Of a DNA stretch of 64,000 nucleotides, positions 40,042 through 53,112 are shown piece after piece. Each line of letters starts with the position of its first letter. Within the stretch, counting starts at the first letter, position 1. Under the pieces are notes generated by a model. The model saw only the letters and a program-made list of their open reading frames with translations, was not told where the DNA came from and did not search any database. Both the position numbers and the translations under genes were made by a program. Origin of the DNA: Siphonodentalium dalli (lineage: Eukaryota; Mollusca; Scaphopoda; Gadilida; Siphonodentaliidae); NCBI GenBank assembly GCA_032622095.1, contig CP136061.1, positions 238,004,609 to 238,068,608 on the forward strand, in the 5' to 3' direction.

Positions 40042-41394
40042 AAGGGAAAAAGTAGCTTTTTATCATTTTTGATTCCTGGGAGTCACTTTAAAGCATTTTA
40101 ATGCATTTTACAGAGCCTGGTCTTTCAGTCCAATGAATATCTCATGCTTGATGTGGCTATTCTTGCTGCTGATGCTTTCTTTCACTTACATCAGCCAAAA
40201 AAATAGTAAGATTTTTCATAAAAAATGCCAATTTTTCAAGGTATTTTCAAAAAATTTCAAGGTGGTAATAGTCACATGATGATGCAAATGACCCATAACA
40301 TGGGCATGTCAACGACACATATATCAATTGTTATAAGAACCTAATTTAACAAGTATTTTGGATTTTATAGCCAGTGATATACAGATATATATCATAAAAG
40401 TGTGTCATTTCCACTGGTGGGTATGGTCATTTGAAGGTTAATAGCACTAAAACTTGGACACATTTAAGAAAATGCTTCAGCAATTCAAAGAGAGCATATC
40501 TTTATTCAACTAATTCAATATACACCCACATCCAGTTATCTTGGATCACCCTTGCAGACCTGAAAATGTCATATTTTATTCTTCAATGTGCTGATAAAGT
40601 CATGCGCTTGATGCTCAGCTGATCAGATCTGGACTCAATGACCTCACATCACCAGAAGTTCTCTCATGGAAAGAATATTGAACAGTCTTCCATAGCTGAT
40701 CCATGTATGCAACACCAGACCCCTAAAACTGAGTGAAAATGGGGCCTGAACATGACTGGTGGTGGAAAATTGTGCTTTTTTGATGAATAATTTGTTAAAG
40801 GGGGTGGGGTTAAATTGTGTGTGATAAATAAAGAACCACAGAAGTGATATTGTTTTTGAACACATTTTTTCCATTGATGGGTAATTCTGAAGAAATGTAG
40901 GGAGTTACAATTATTCCGCGAAAAAGCGGGCTATCGCTTTAGGTTACACTGGTGTAAATAAGGTTCCGAGTGACATCTAGCGGATGCGCGAGGAATATAT
41001 AGGAGAGAATAAAATAGACACTGGGCCCTGATTGGTCAATAGCCTTGTGTGATTTTCACATAAAAAAATCATCACACCTCTTCCCTATGATTTCCCATAG
41101 GTAAAATAACCATTGGCACAGGAATTAACCCTTTGTAGTGAAGTTTGAATTTTTTGGTGTGGTCTAAAATATGACTGTATTTTTTTATGCGGTTCTGACA
41201 CTAGTTACGAAAACATAAGATTTAAAGGCGAATTCCCTGCTAGACAGACATGATTTTTTTGTGTAAAAAGTTTCCCAAAATGTCAATTTTTAAGATTTAA
41301 AGAAAATTTTGGACCCAACATTTATATTGCCAACACTATACGCTAAAACGTTAGCACTGAGGCCTATGGAAAACATTTACACCAGTGTAACCTA
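40042..41394 (+). repeat. Satellite monomer 32, filled, 1353 bp
   Basis: Twin of monomer 31. Copy 2 of the higher-order repeat has only one such unit. Confidence 0.97.
40942..41392. mobile_element. MITE copy in monomer 32, G to C variant
   Basis: G to C at 40989, element position 48. Confidence 0.85.
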
Positions 41395-42748
41395 AAGGGA
41401 AAAAGTAGCTTTTTATCATTTTTGATTCCTGGGAGTCACTTTAAAGCATTTTAATGCATTTTACAGAGCCTGGTCTTTCAGTCCAATGAATATCTCATGC
41501 TTGATGTGGCTATTCTTGCTGCTGATGCTTTCTTTCACTTACATCAGCCAAAAAAAATAGTAAGATTTTTCATAAAAAATGCCAATTTTTCAAGGTATTT
41601 TCAAAAAATTTCAAGGTGGTAATAGTCACATGATGATGCAAATGACCCATAACATGGGCATGTCAACGACACATATATCAATTGTTATAAGAACCTAATT
41701 TAACAAGTATTTTGGATTTTATAGCCAGTGATATACAGATATATATCATAAAAGTGTGTCATTTCCACTGGTGGGTATGGTCATTTGAAGGTTAATAGCA
41801 CTAAAACTTGGACACATTTAAGAAAATGCTTCAGCAATTCAAAGAGAGCATATCTTTATTCAACTAATTCAATATACACCCACATCCAGTTATCTTGGAT
41901 CACCCTTGCAGACCTGAAAATGTCATATTTTATTCTTCAATGTGCTGATAAAGTCATGCGCTTGATGCTCAGCTGATCAGATCTGGACTCAATGACCTCA
42001 CATCACCAGAAGTTCTCTCATGGAAAGAATATTGAACAGTCTTCCATAGCTGATCCATGTATGCAACACCAGACCCCTAAAACTGAGTGAAAATGGGGCC
42101 TGAACATGACTGGTGGTGGAAAATTGTGCTTTTTTGATGAATAATTTGTTAAAGGGGGTGGGGTTAAATTGTGTGTGATAAATAAAGAACCACAGAAGTG
42201 ATATTGTTTTTGAACACATTTTTTCCATTGATGGGTAATTCTGAAGAAATGTAGGGAGTTACAATTATTCCGCGAAAAAGCGGGCTATCGCTTTAGGTTA
42301 CACTGGTGTAAATAAGGTTCCGAGTGACATCTAGCGGATGCGGGAGGAATATATAGGAGAGAATAAAATAGACACTGGGCCCTGATTGGTCAATAGCCTT
42401 GTGTGATTTTCACATAAAAAAATCATCACACCTCTTCCCTATGATTTCCCATAGGTAAAATAACCATTGGCACAGGAATTAACCCTTTGTAGTGAAGTTT
42501 GAATTTTTTGGTGTGGTCTAAAATATGACTGTATTTTTTTATGCGGTTCTGACACTAGTTACGAAAACATAAGATTTAAAGGCGAATTCCCTGCTAGACA
42601 GACATGATTTTTTTGTGTAAAAAGTTTCCCAAAATGTCAATTTTTAAGATTTAAAGAAAATTTTGGACCCAACATTTATATTGCCAACACTATACGCTAA
42701 AACGTTAGCACTGAGGCCTATGGAAAACATTTACACCAGTGTAACCTA
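41395..42748 (+). repeat. Satellite monomer 33, filled, 1354 bp
   Basis: Eight-A tract. It is directly followed by an empty monomer with the same tract. Partner of monomer 45. Confidence 0.97.
42296..42746. mobile_element. MITE copy in monomer 33
   Basis: 451 bp, end of the eleven-unit filled run. Confidence 0.85.
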
Positions 42749-43648
42749 AAGGGAAAAAGTAGCTTTTTATCATTTTTGATTCCTGGGAGTCACTTTAAAG
42801 CATTTTAATGCATTTTACAGAGCCTGGTCTTTCAGTCCAATGAATATCTCATGCTTGATGTGGCTATTCTTGCTGCTGATGCTTTCTTTCACTTACATCA
42901 GCCAAAAAAAATAGTAAGATTTTTCATAAAAAATGCCAATTTTTCAAGGTATTTTCAAAAAATTTCAAGGTGGTAATAGTCACATGATGATGCAAATGAC
43001 CCATAACATGGGCATGTCAACGACACATATATCAATTGTTATAAGAACCTAATTTAACAAGTATTTTGGATTTTATAGCCAGTGATATACAGATATATAT
43101 CATAAAAGTGTGTCATTTCCACTGGTGGGTATGGTCATTTGAAGGTTAATAGCACTAAAACTTGGACACATTTAAGAAAATGCTTCAGCAATTCAAAGAG
43201 AGCATATCTTTATTCAACTAATTCAATATACACCCACATCCAGTTATCTTGGATCACCCTTGCAGACCTGAAAATGTCATATTTTATTCTTCAATGTGCT
43301 GATAAAGTCATGCGCTTGATGCTCAGCTGATCAGATCTGGACTCAATGACCTCACATCACCAGAAGTTCTCTCATGGAAAGAATATTGAACAGTCTTCCA
43401 TAGCTGATCCATGTATGCAACACCAGACCCCTAAAACTGAGTGAAAATGGGGCCTGAACATGACTGGTGGTGGAAAATTGTGCTTTTTTGATGAATAATT
43501 TGTTAAAGGGGGTGGGGTTAAATTGTGTGTGATAAATAAAGAACCACAGAAGTGATATTGTTTTTGAACACATTTTTTCCATTGATGGGTAATTCTGAAG
43601 AAATGTAGGGAGTTACAATTATTCCGCGAAAAAGCGGGCTATCGCTTA
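42749..43648 (+). repeat. Satellite monomer 34, empty, 900 bp
   Basis: Eight-A tract (plus one) and a TTAAA junction (minus one) cancel to 900 bp. The eight-A allele is otherwise found only in filled monomers and in its partner, monomer 46. Confidence 0.97.
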
Positions 43649-43653
43649 AAGGG
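43643..43653. other. Empty-site variant CGC-TTAAA-GGG (minus T)
   Basis: One T is missing at the insertion site. Confidence 0.8.
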
Positions 43654-44548
43654 AAAAAGTAGCTTTTTATCATTTTTGATTCCTGGGAGTCACTTTAAAG
43701 CATTTTAATGCATTTTACAGAGCCTGGTCTTTCAGTCCAATGAATATCTCATGCTTGATGTGGCTATTCTTGCTGCTGATGCTTTCTTTCACTTACATCA
43801 GCCAAAAAAATAGTAAGATTTTTCATAAAAAATGCCAATTTTTCAAGGTATTTTCAAAAAATTTCAAGGTGGTAATAGTCACATGATGATGCAAATGACC
43901 CATAACATGGGCATGTCAACGACACATATATCAATTGTTATAAGAACCTAATTTAACAAGTATTTTGGATTTTATAGCCAGTGATATACAGATATATATC
44001 ATAAAAGTGTGTCATTTCCACTGGTGGGTATGGTCATTTGAAGGTTAATAGCACTAAAACTTGGACACATTTAAGAAAATGCTTCAGCAATTCAAAGAGA
44101 GCATATCTTTATTCAACTAATTCAATATACACCCACATCCAGTTATCTTGGATCACCCTTGCAGACCTGAAAATGTCATATTTTATTCTTCAATGTGCTG
44201 ATAAAGTCATGCGCTTGATGCTCAGCTGATCAGATCTGGACTCAATGACCTCACATCACCAGAAGTTCTCTCATGGAAAGAATATTGAACAGTCTTCCAT
44301 AGCTGATCCATGTATGCAACACCAGACCCCTAAAACTGAGTGAAAATGGGGCCTGAACATGACTGGTGGTGGAAAATTGTGCTTTTTTGATGAATAATTT
44401 GTTAAAGGGGGTGGGGTTAAATTGTGTGTGATAAATAAAGAACCACAGAAGTGATATTGTTTTTGAACACATTTTTTCCATTGATGGGTAATTCTGAAGA
44501 AATGTAGGGAGTTACAATTATTCCGCGAAAAAGCGGGCTATCGCTTTA
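43649..44548 (+). repeat. Satellite monomer 35, empty, 900 bp
   Basis: Seven-A tract and intact TTTAAA site. Partner of monomer 47. Confidence 0.97.
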
Positions 44549-45901
44549 AAGGGAAAAAGTAGCTTTTTATCATTTTTGATTCCTGGGAGTCACTTTAAAG
44601 CATTTTAATGCATTTTACAGAGCCTGGTCTTTCAGTCCAATGAATATCTCATGCTTGATGTGGCTATTCTTGCTGCTGATGCTTTCTTTCACTTACATCA
44701 GCCAAAAAAATAGTAAGATTTTTCATAAAAAATGCCAATTTTTCAAGGTATTTTCAAAAAATTTCAAGGTGGTAATAGTCACATGATGATGCAAATGACC
44801 CATAACATGGGCATGTCAACGACACATATATCAATTGTTATAAGAACCTAATTTAACAAGTATTTTGGATTTTATAGCCAGTGATATACAGATATATATC
44901 ATAAAAGTGTGTCATTTCCACTGGTGGGTATGGTCATTTGAAGGTTAATAGCACTAAAACTTGGACACATTTAAGAAAATGCTTCAGCAATTCAAAGAGA
45001 GCATATCTTTATTCAACTAATTCAATATACACCCACATCCAGTTATCTTGGATCACCCTTGCAGACCTGAAAATGTCATATTTTATTCTTCAATGTGCTG
45101 ATAAAGTCATGCGCTTGATGCTCAGCTGATCAGATCTGGACTCAATGACCTCACATCACCAGAAGTTCTCTCATGGAAAGAATATTGAACAGTCTTCCAT
45201 AGCTGATCCATGTATGCAACACCAGACCCCTAAAACTGAGTGAAAATGGGGCCTGAACATGACTGGTGGTGGAAAATTGTGCTTTTTTGATGAATAATTT
45301 GTTAAAGGGGGTGGGGTTAAATTGTGTGTGATAAATAAAGAACCACAGAAGTGATATTGTTTTTGAACACATTTTTTCCATTGATGGGTAATTCTGAAGA
45401 AATGTAGGGAGTTACAATTATTCCGCGAAAAAGCGGGCTATCGCTTTAGGTTACACTGGTGTAAATAAGGTTCCGAGTGACATCTAGCGGATGCGGGAGG
45501 AATATATAGGAGAGAATAAAATAGACACTGGGCCCTGATTGGTCAATAGCCTTGTGTGATTTTCACATAAAAAAATCATCACACCTCTTCCCTATGATTT
45601 CCCATAGGTAAAATAACCATTGGCACAGGAATTAACCCTTTGTAGTGAAGTTTGAATTTTTTGGTGTGGTCTAAAATATGACTGTATTTTTTTATGCGGT
45701 TCTGACACTAGTTACGAAAACATAAGATTTAAAGGCGAATTCCCTGCTAGACAGACATGATTTTTTTGTGTAAAAAGTTTCCCAAAATGTCAATTTTTAA
45801 GATTTAAAGAAAATTTTGGACCCAACATTTATATTGCCAACACTATACGCTAAAACGTTAGCACTGAGGCCTATGGAAAACATTTACACCAGTGTAACCT
45901 A
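44549..45901 (+). repeat. Satellite monomer 36, filled, 1353 bp
   Basis: Partner of monomer 48. Confidence 0.97.
45449..45899. mobile_element. MITE copy in monomer 36
   Basis: 451 bp, no variant noticed. Confidence 0.85.
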
Positions 45902-46801
45902 AAGGGAAAAAGTAGCTTTTTATCATTTTTGATTCCTGGGAGTCACTTTAAAGCATTTTAATGCATTTTACAGAGCCTGGTCTTTCAGTCCAATGAATAT
46001 CTCATGCTTGATGTGGCTATTCTTGCTGCTGATGCTTTCTTTCACTTACATCAGCCAAAAAAATAGTAAGATTTTTCATAAAAAATGCCAATTTTTCAAG
46101 GTATTTTCAAAAAATTTCAAGGTGGTAATAGTCACATGATGATGCAAATGACCCATAACATGGGCATGTCAACGACACATATATCAATTGTTATAAGAAC
46201 CTAATTTAACAAGTATTTTGGATTTTATAGCCAGTGATATACAGATATATATCATAAAAGTGTGTCATTTCCACTGGTGGGTATGGTCATTTGAAGGTTA
46301 ATAGCACTAAAACTTGGACACATTTAAGAAAATGCTTCAGCAATTCAAAGAGAGCATATCTTTATTCAACTAATTCAATATACACCCACATCCAGTTATC
46401 TTGGATCACCCTTGCAGACCTGAAAATGTCATATTTTATTCTTCAATGTGCTGATAAAGTCATGCGCTTGATGCTCAGCTGATCAGATCTGGACTCAATG
46501 ACCTCACATCACCAGAAGTTCTCTCATGGAAAGAATATTGAACAGTCTTCCATAGCTGATCCATGTATGCAACACCAGACCCCTAAAACTGAGTGAAAAT
46601 GGGGCCTGAACATGACTGGTGGTGGAAAATTGTGCTTTTTTGATGAATAATTTGTTAAAGGGGGTGGGGTTAAATTGTGTGTGATAAATAAAGAACCACA
46701 GAAGTGATATTGTTTTTGAACACATTTTTTCCATTGATGGGTAATTCTGAAGAAACGTAGGGAGTTACAATTATTCCGCGAAAAAGCGGGCTATCGCTTT
46801 A
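45902..46801 (+). repeat. Satellite monomer 37, empty, 900 bp
   Basis: Private T to C at 46756. Intact TTTAAA site. Partner of monomer 49, which lacks this change. Confidence 0.97.
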
Positions 46802-48154
46802 AAGGGAAAAAGTAGCTTTTTATCATTTTTGATTCCTGGGAGTCACTTTAAAGCATTTTAATGCATTTTACAGAGCCTGGTCTTTCAGTCCAATGAATAT
46901 CTCATGCTTGATGTGGCTATTCTTGCTGCTGATGCTTTCTTTCACTTACATCAGCCAAAAAAATAGTAAGATTTTTCATAAAAAATGCCAATTTTTCAAG
47001 GTATTTTCAAAAAATTTCAAGGTGGTAATAGTCACATGATGATGCAAATGACCCATAACATGGGCATGTCAACGACACATATATCAATTGTTATAAGAAC
47101 CTAATTTAACAAGTATTTTGGATTTTATAGCCAGTGATATACAGATATATATCATAAAAGTGTGTCATTTCCACTGGTGGGTATGGTCATTTGAAGGTTA
47201 ATAGCACTAAAACTTGGACACATTTAAGAAAATGCTTCAGCAATTCAAAGAGAGCATATCTTTATTCAACTAATTCAATATACACCCACATCCAGTTATC
47301 TTGGATCACCCTTGCAGACCTGAAAATGTCATATTTTATTCTTCAATGTGCTGATAAAGTCATGCGCTTGATGCTCAGCTGATCAGATCTGGACTCAATG
47401 ACCTCACATCACCAGAAGTTCTCTCATGGAAAGAATATTGAACAGTCTTCCATAGCTGATCCATGTATGCAACACCAGACCCCTAAAACTGAGTGAAAAT
47501 GGGGCCTGAACATGACTGGTGGTGGAAAATTGTGCTTTTTTGATGAATAATTTGTTAAAGGGGGTGGGGTTAAATTGTGTGTGATAAATAAAGAACCACA
47601 GAAGTGATATTGTTTTTGAACACATTTTTTCCATTGATGGGTAATTCTGAAGAAATGTAGGGAGTTACAATTATTCCGCGAAAAAGCGGGCTATCGCTTT
47701 AGGTTACACTGGTGTAAATAAGGTTCCGAGTGACATCTAGCGGATGCGGGAGGAATATATAGGAGAGAATAAAATAGACACTGGGCCCTGATTGGTCAAT
47801 AGCCTTGTGTGATTTTCACATAAAAAAATCATCACACCTCTTCCCTATGATTTCCCATAGGTAAAATAACCATTGGCACAGGAATTAACCCTTTGTAGTG
47901 AAGTTTGAATTTTTTGGTGTGGTCTAAAATATGACTGTATTTTTTTATGCGGTTCTGACACTAGTTACGAAAACATAAGATTTAAAGGCGAATTCCCTGC
48001 TAGACAGACATGATTTTTTTGTGTAAAAAGTTTCCCAAAATGTCAATTTTTAAGATTTAAAGAAAATTTTGGACCCAACATTTATATTGCCAACACTATA
48101 CGCTAAAACGTTAGCACTGAGGCCTATGGAAAACATTTACACCAGTGTAACCTA
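46802..48154 (+). repeat. Satellite monomer 38, filled, 1353 bp
   Basis: Partner of monomer 50. Confidence 0.97.
47702..48152. mobile_element. MITE copy in monomer 38
   Basis: 451 bp, no variant noticed. Confidence 0.85.
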
Positions 48155-49053
48155 AAGGGAAAAAGTAGCTTTTTATCATTTTTGATTCCTGGGAGTCACT
48201 TTAAAGCATTTTAATGCATTTTACAGAGCCTGGTCTTTCAGTCCAATGAATATCTCATGCTTGATGTGGCTATTCTTGCTGCTGATGCTTTCTTTCACTT
48301 ACATCAGCCAAAAAAATAGTAAGATTTTTCATAAAAAATGCCAATTTTTCAAGGTATTTTCAAAAAATTTCAAGGTGGTAATAGTCACATGATGATGCAA
48401 ATGACCCATAACATGGGCATGTCAACGACACATATATCAATTGTTATAAGAACCTAATTTAACAAGTATTTTGGATTTTATAGCCAGTGATATACAGATA
48501 TATATCATAAAAGTGTGTCATTTCCACTGGTGGGTATGGTCATTTGAAGGTTAATAGCACTAAAACTTGGACACATTTAAGAAAATGCTTCAGCAATTCA
48601 AAGAGAGCATATCTTTATTCAACTAATTCAATATACACCCACATCCAGTTATCTTGGATCACCCTTGCAGACCTGAAAATGTCATATTTTATTCTTCAAT
48701 GTGCTGATAAAGTCATGCGCTTGATGCTCAGCTGATCAGATCTGGACTCAATGACCTCACATCACCAGAAGTTCTCTCATGGAAAGAATATTGAACAGTC
48801 TTCCATAGCTGATCCATGTATGCAACACCAGACCCCTAAAACTGAGTGAAAATGGGGCCTGAACATGACTGGTGATGGAAAATTGTGCTTTTTTGATGAA
48901 TAATTTGTTAAAGGGGGTGGGGTTAAATTGTGTGTGATAAATAAAGAACCACAGAAGTGATATTGTTTTTGAACACATTTTTTCCATTGATGGGTAATTC
49001 TGAAGAAATGTAGGGAGTTACAATTATTCCGCGAAAAAGCGGGCTATCGCTTT
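48155..49053 (+). repeat. Satellite monomer 39, empty, 899 bp
   Basis: G to A at 48875 with the TTTAA junction. It lacks the T to A change found in monomers 18 and 19. Confidence 0.97.
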
Positions 49054-49058
49054 AAGGG
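49048..49058. other. Empty-site variant CGC-TTTAA-GGG (minus A)
   Basis: Same form as at 23352 and 24251, with the same linked G to A. Confidence 0.8.
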
Positions 49059-50406
49059 AAAAAGTAGCTTTTTATCATTTTTGATTCCTGGGAGTCACTT
49101 TAAAGCATTTTAATGCATTTTACAGAGCCTGGTCTTTCAGTCCAATGAATATCTCATGCTTGATGTGGCTATTCTTGCTGCTGATGCTTTCTTTCACTTA
49201 CATCAGCCAAAAAAATAGTAAGATTTTTCATAAAAAATGCCAATTTTTCAAGGTATTTTCAAAAAATTTCAAGGTGGTAATAGTCACATGATGATGCAAA
49301 TGACCCATAACATGGGCATGTCAACGACACATATATCAATTGTTATAAGAACCTAATTTAACAAGTATTTTGGATTTTATAGCCAGTGATATACAGATAT
49401 ATATCATAAAAGTGTGTCATTTCCACTGGTGGGTATGGTCATTTGAAGGTTAATAGCACTAAAACTTGGACACATTTAAGAAAATGCTTCAGCAATTCAA
49501 AGAGAGCATATCTTTATTCAACTAATTCAATATACACCCACATCCAGTTATCTTGGATCACCCTTGCAGACCTGAAAATGTCATATTTTATTCTTCAATG
49601 TGCTGATAAAGTCATGCGCTTGATGCTCAGCTGATCAGATCTGGACTCAATGACCTCACATCACCAGAAGTTCTCTCATGGAAAGAATATTGAACAGTCT
49701 TCCATAGCTGATCCATGTATGCAACACCAGACCCCTAAAACTGAGTGAAAATGGGGCCTGAACATGACTGGTGGTGGAAAATTGTGCTTTTTTGATGAAT
49801 AATTTGTTAAAGGGGGTGGGGTTAAATTGTGTGTGATAAATAAAGAACCACAGAAGTGATATTGTTTTTGAACACATTTTTTCCATTGATGGGTAATTCT
49901 GAAGAAATGTAGGGAGTTACAATTATTCCGCGAAAAAGCGGGCTATCGCTTTAGGTTACACTGGTGTAAATAAGGTTCCGAGTGACATCTAGCGGATGCG
50001 GGAGGAATATATAGGAGAGAATAAAATAGACACTGGGCCCTGATTGGTCAATAGCCTTGTGTGATTTTCACATAAAAAAATCATCACACCTCTTCCCTAT
50101 GATTTCCCATAGGTAAAATAACCATTGGCACAGGAATTAACCCTTTGTAGTGAAGTTTGAATTTTTTGGTGTGGTCTAAAATATGACTGTATTTTTTTAT
50201 GCGGTTCTGACACTAGTTACGAAAACATAAGATTTAAAGGCGAATTCCCTGCTAGACAGACATGATTTTTTTGTGTAAAAAGTTTCCCAAAATGTCAATT
50301 TTTAAGATTTAAAGAAAATTTTGGACCCAACATTTATATTGCCAACACTATACGCTAAAACGTTAGCACTGAGGCCTATGGAAAACATTTACACCAGTGT
50401 AACCTA
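49054..50406 (+). repeat. Satellite monomer 40, filled, 1353 bp
   Basis: First of six filled monomers that separate the marked parts of the two higher-order copies. Confidence 0.97.
49954..50404. mobile_element. MITE copy in monomer 40
   Basis: 451 bp, no variant noticed. Confidence 0.85.
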
Positions 50407-51759
50407 AAGGGAAAAAGTAGCTTTTTATCATTTTTGATTCCTGGGAGTCACTTTAAAGCATTTTAATGCATTTTACAGAGCCTGGTCTTTCAGTCCAATG
50501 AATATCTCATGCTTGATGTGGCTATTCTTGCTGCTGATGCTTTCTTTCACTTACATCAGCCAAAAAAATAGTAAGATTTTTCATAAAAAATGCCAATTTT
50601 TCAAGGTATTTTCAAAAAATTTCAAGGTGGTAATAGTCACATGATGATGCAAATGACCCATAACATGGGCATGTCAACGACACATATATCAATTGTTATA
50701 AGAACCTAATTTAACAAGTATTTTGGATTTTATAGCCAGTGATATACAGATATATATCATAAAAGTGTGTCATTTCCACTGGTGGGTATGGTCATTTGAA
50801 GGTTAATAGCACTAAAACTTGGACACATTTAAGAAAATGCTTCAGCAATTCAAAGAGAGCATATCTTTATTCAACTAATTCAATATACACCCACATCCAG
50901 TTATCTTGGATCACCCTTGCAGACCTGAAAATGTCATATTTTATTCTTCAATGTGCTGATAAAGTCATGCGCTTGATGCTCAGCTGATCAGATCTGGACT
51001 CAATGACCTCACATCACCAGAAGTTCTCTCATGGAAAGAATATTGAACAGTCTTCCATAGCTGATCCATGTATGCAACACCAGACCCCTAAAACTGAGTG
51101 AAAATGGGGCCTGAACATGACTGGTGGTGGAAAATTGTGCTTTTTTGATGAATAATTTGTTAAAGGGGGTGGGGTTAAATTGTGTGTGATAAATAAAGAA
51201 CCACAGAAGTGATATTGTTTTTGAACACATTTTTTCCATTGATGGGTAATTCTGAAGAAATGTAGGGAGTTACAATTATTCCGCGAAAAAGCGGGCTATC
51301 GCTTTAGGTTACACTGGTGTAAATAAGGTTCCGAGTGACATCTAGCGGATGCGGGAGGAATATATAGGAGAGAATAAAATAGACACTGGGCCCTGATTGG
51401 TCAATAGCCTTGTGTGATTTTCACATAAAAAAATCATCACACCTCTTCCCTATGATTTCCCATAGGTAAAATAACCATTGGCACAGGAATTAACCCTTTG
51501 TAGTGAAGTTTGAATTTTTTGGTGTGGTCTAAAATATGACTGTATTTTTTTATGCGGTTCTGACACTAGTTACGAAAACATAAGATTTAAAGGCGAATTC
51601 CCTGCTAGACAGACATGATTTTTTTGTGTAAAAAGTTTCCCAAAATGTCAATTTTTAAGATTTAAAGAAAATTTTGGACCCAACATTTATATTGCCAACA
51701 CTATACGCTAAAACGTTAGCACTGAGGCCTATGGAAAACATTTACACCAGTGTAACCTA
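50407..51759 (+). repeat. Satellite monomer 41, filled, 1353 bp
   Basis: No variant noticed. Confidence 0.97.
51307..51757. mobile_element. MITE copy in monomer 41
   Basis: 451 bp, no variant noticed. Confidence 0.85.
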
Positions 51760-53112
51760 AAGGGAAAAAGTAGCTTTTTATCATTTTTGATTCCTGGGAG
51801 TCACTTTAAAGCATTTTAATGCATTTTACAGAGCCTGGTCTTTCAGTCCAATGAATATCTCATGCTTGATGTGGCTATTCTTGCTGCTGATGCTTTCTTT
51901 CACTTACATCAGCCAAAAAAATAGTAAGATTTTTCATAAAAAATGCCAATTTTTCAAGGTATTTTCAAAAAATTTCAAGGTGGTAATAGTCACATGATGA
52001 TGCAAATGACCCATAACATGGGCATGTCAACGACACATATATCAATTGTTATAAGAACCTAATTTAACAAGTATTTTGGATTTTATAGCCAGTGATATAC
52101 AGATATATATCATAAAAGTGTGTCATTTCCACTGGTGGGTATGGTCATTTGAAGGTTAATAGCACTAAAACTTGGACACATTTAAGAAAATGCTTCAGCA
52201 ATTCAAAGAGAGCATATCTTTATTCAACTAATTCAATATACACCCACATCCAGTTATCTTGGATCACCCTTGCAGACCTGAAAATGTCATATTTTATTCT
52301 TCAATGTGCTGATAAAGTCATGCGCTTGATGCTCAGCTGATCAGATCTGGACTCAATGACCTCACATCACCAGAAGTTCTCTCATGGAAAGAATATTGAA
52401 CAGTCTTCCATAGCTGATCCATGTATGCAACACCAGACCCCTAAAACTGAGTGAAAATGGGGCCTGAACATGACTGGTGGTGGAAAATTGTGCTTTTTTG
52501 ATGAATAATTTGTTAAAGGGGGTGGGGTTAAATTGTGTGTGATAAATAAAGAACCACAGAAGTGATATTGTTTTTGAACACATTTTTTCCATTGATGGGT
52601 AATTCTGAAGAAATGTAGGGAGTTACAATTATTCCGCGAAAAAGCGGGCTATCGCTTTAGGTTACACTGGTGTAAATAAGGTTCCGAGTGACATCTAGCG
52701 GATGCGGGAGGAATATATAGGAGAGAATAAAATAGACACTGGGCCCTGATTGGTCAATAGCCTTGTGTGATTTTCACATAAAAAAATCATCACACCTCTT
52801 CCCTATGATTTCCCATAGGTAAAATAACCATTGGCACAGGAATTAACCCTTTGTAGTGAAGTTTGAATTTTTTGGTGTGGTCTAAAATATGACTGTATTT
52901 TTTTATGCGGTTCTGACACTAGTTACGAAAACATAAGATTTAAAGGCGAATTCCCTGCTAGACAGACATGATTTTTTTGTGTAAAAAGTTTCCCAAAATG
53001 TCAATTTTTAAGATTTAAAGAAAATTTTGGACCCAACATTTATATTGCCAACACTATACGCTAAAACGTTAGCACTGAGGCCTATGGAAAACATTTACAC
53101 CAGTGTAACCTA
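51760..53112 (+). repeat. Satellite monomer 42, filled, 1353 bp
   Basis: No variant noticed. Confidence 0.97.
52660..53110. mobile_element. MITE copy in monomer 42
   Basis: 451 bp, no variant noticed. Confidence 0.85.

Larger units (their letters stand above)
37335..49575 (+). repeat. Higher-order repeat, copy 1 (monomers 30-40 in part)
   Basis: The order of monomer types and rare variants here matches 53113-64000. The shared series is: T to A in the MITE at 38476; G to C in the MITE at 39636 and 40989; eight-A tracts in monomers 30 and 33; a TTAAA junction at 43643; then empty, filled, empty, filled; then a TTTAA junction with the linked G to A at 48875. The left limit is uncertain because monomers 28-29 and 41-42 carry no markers. 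The right limit is set by the window end of copy 2. Copy 1 has one extra filled monomer (31 and 32 against 44). Confidence 0.85.
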
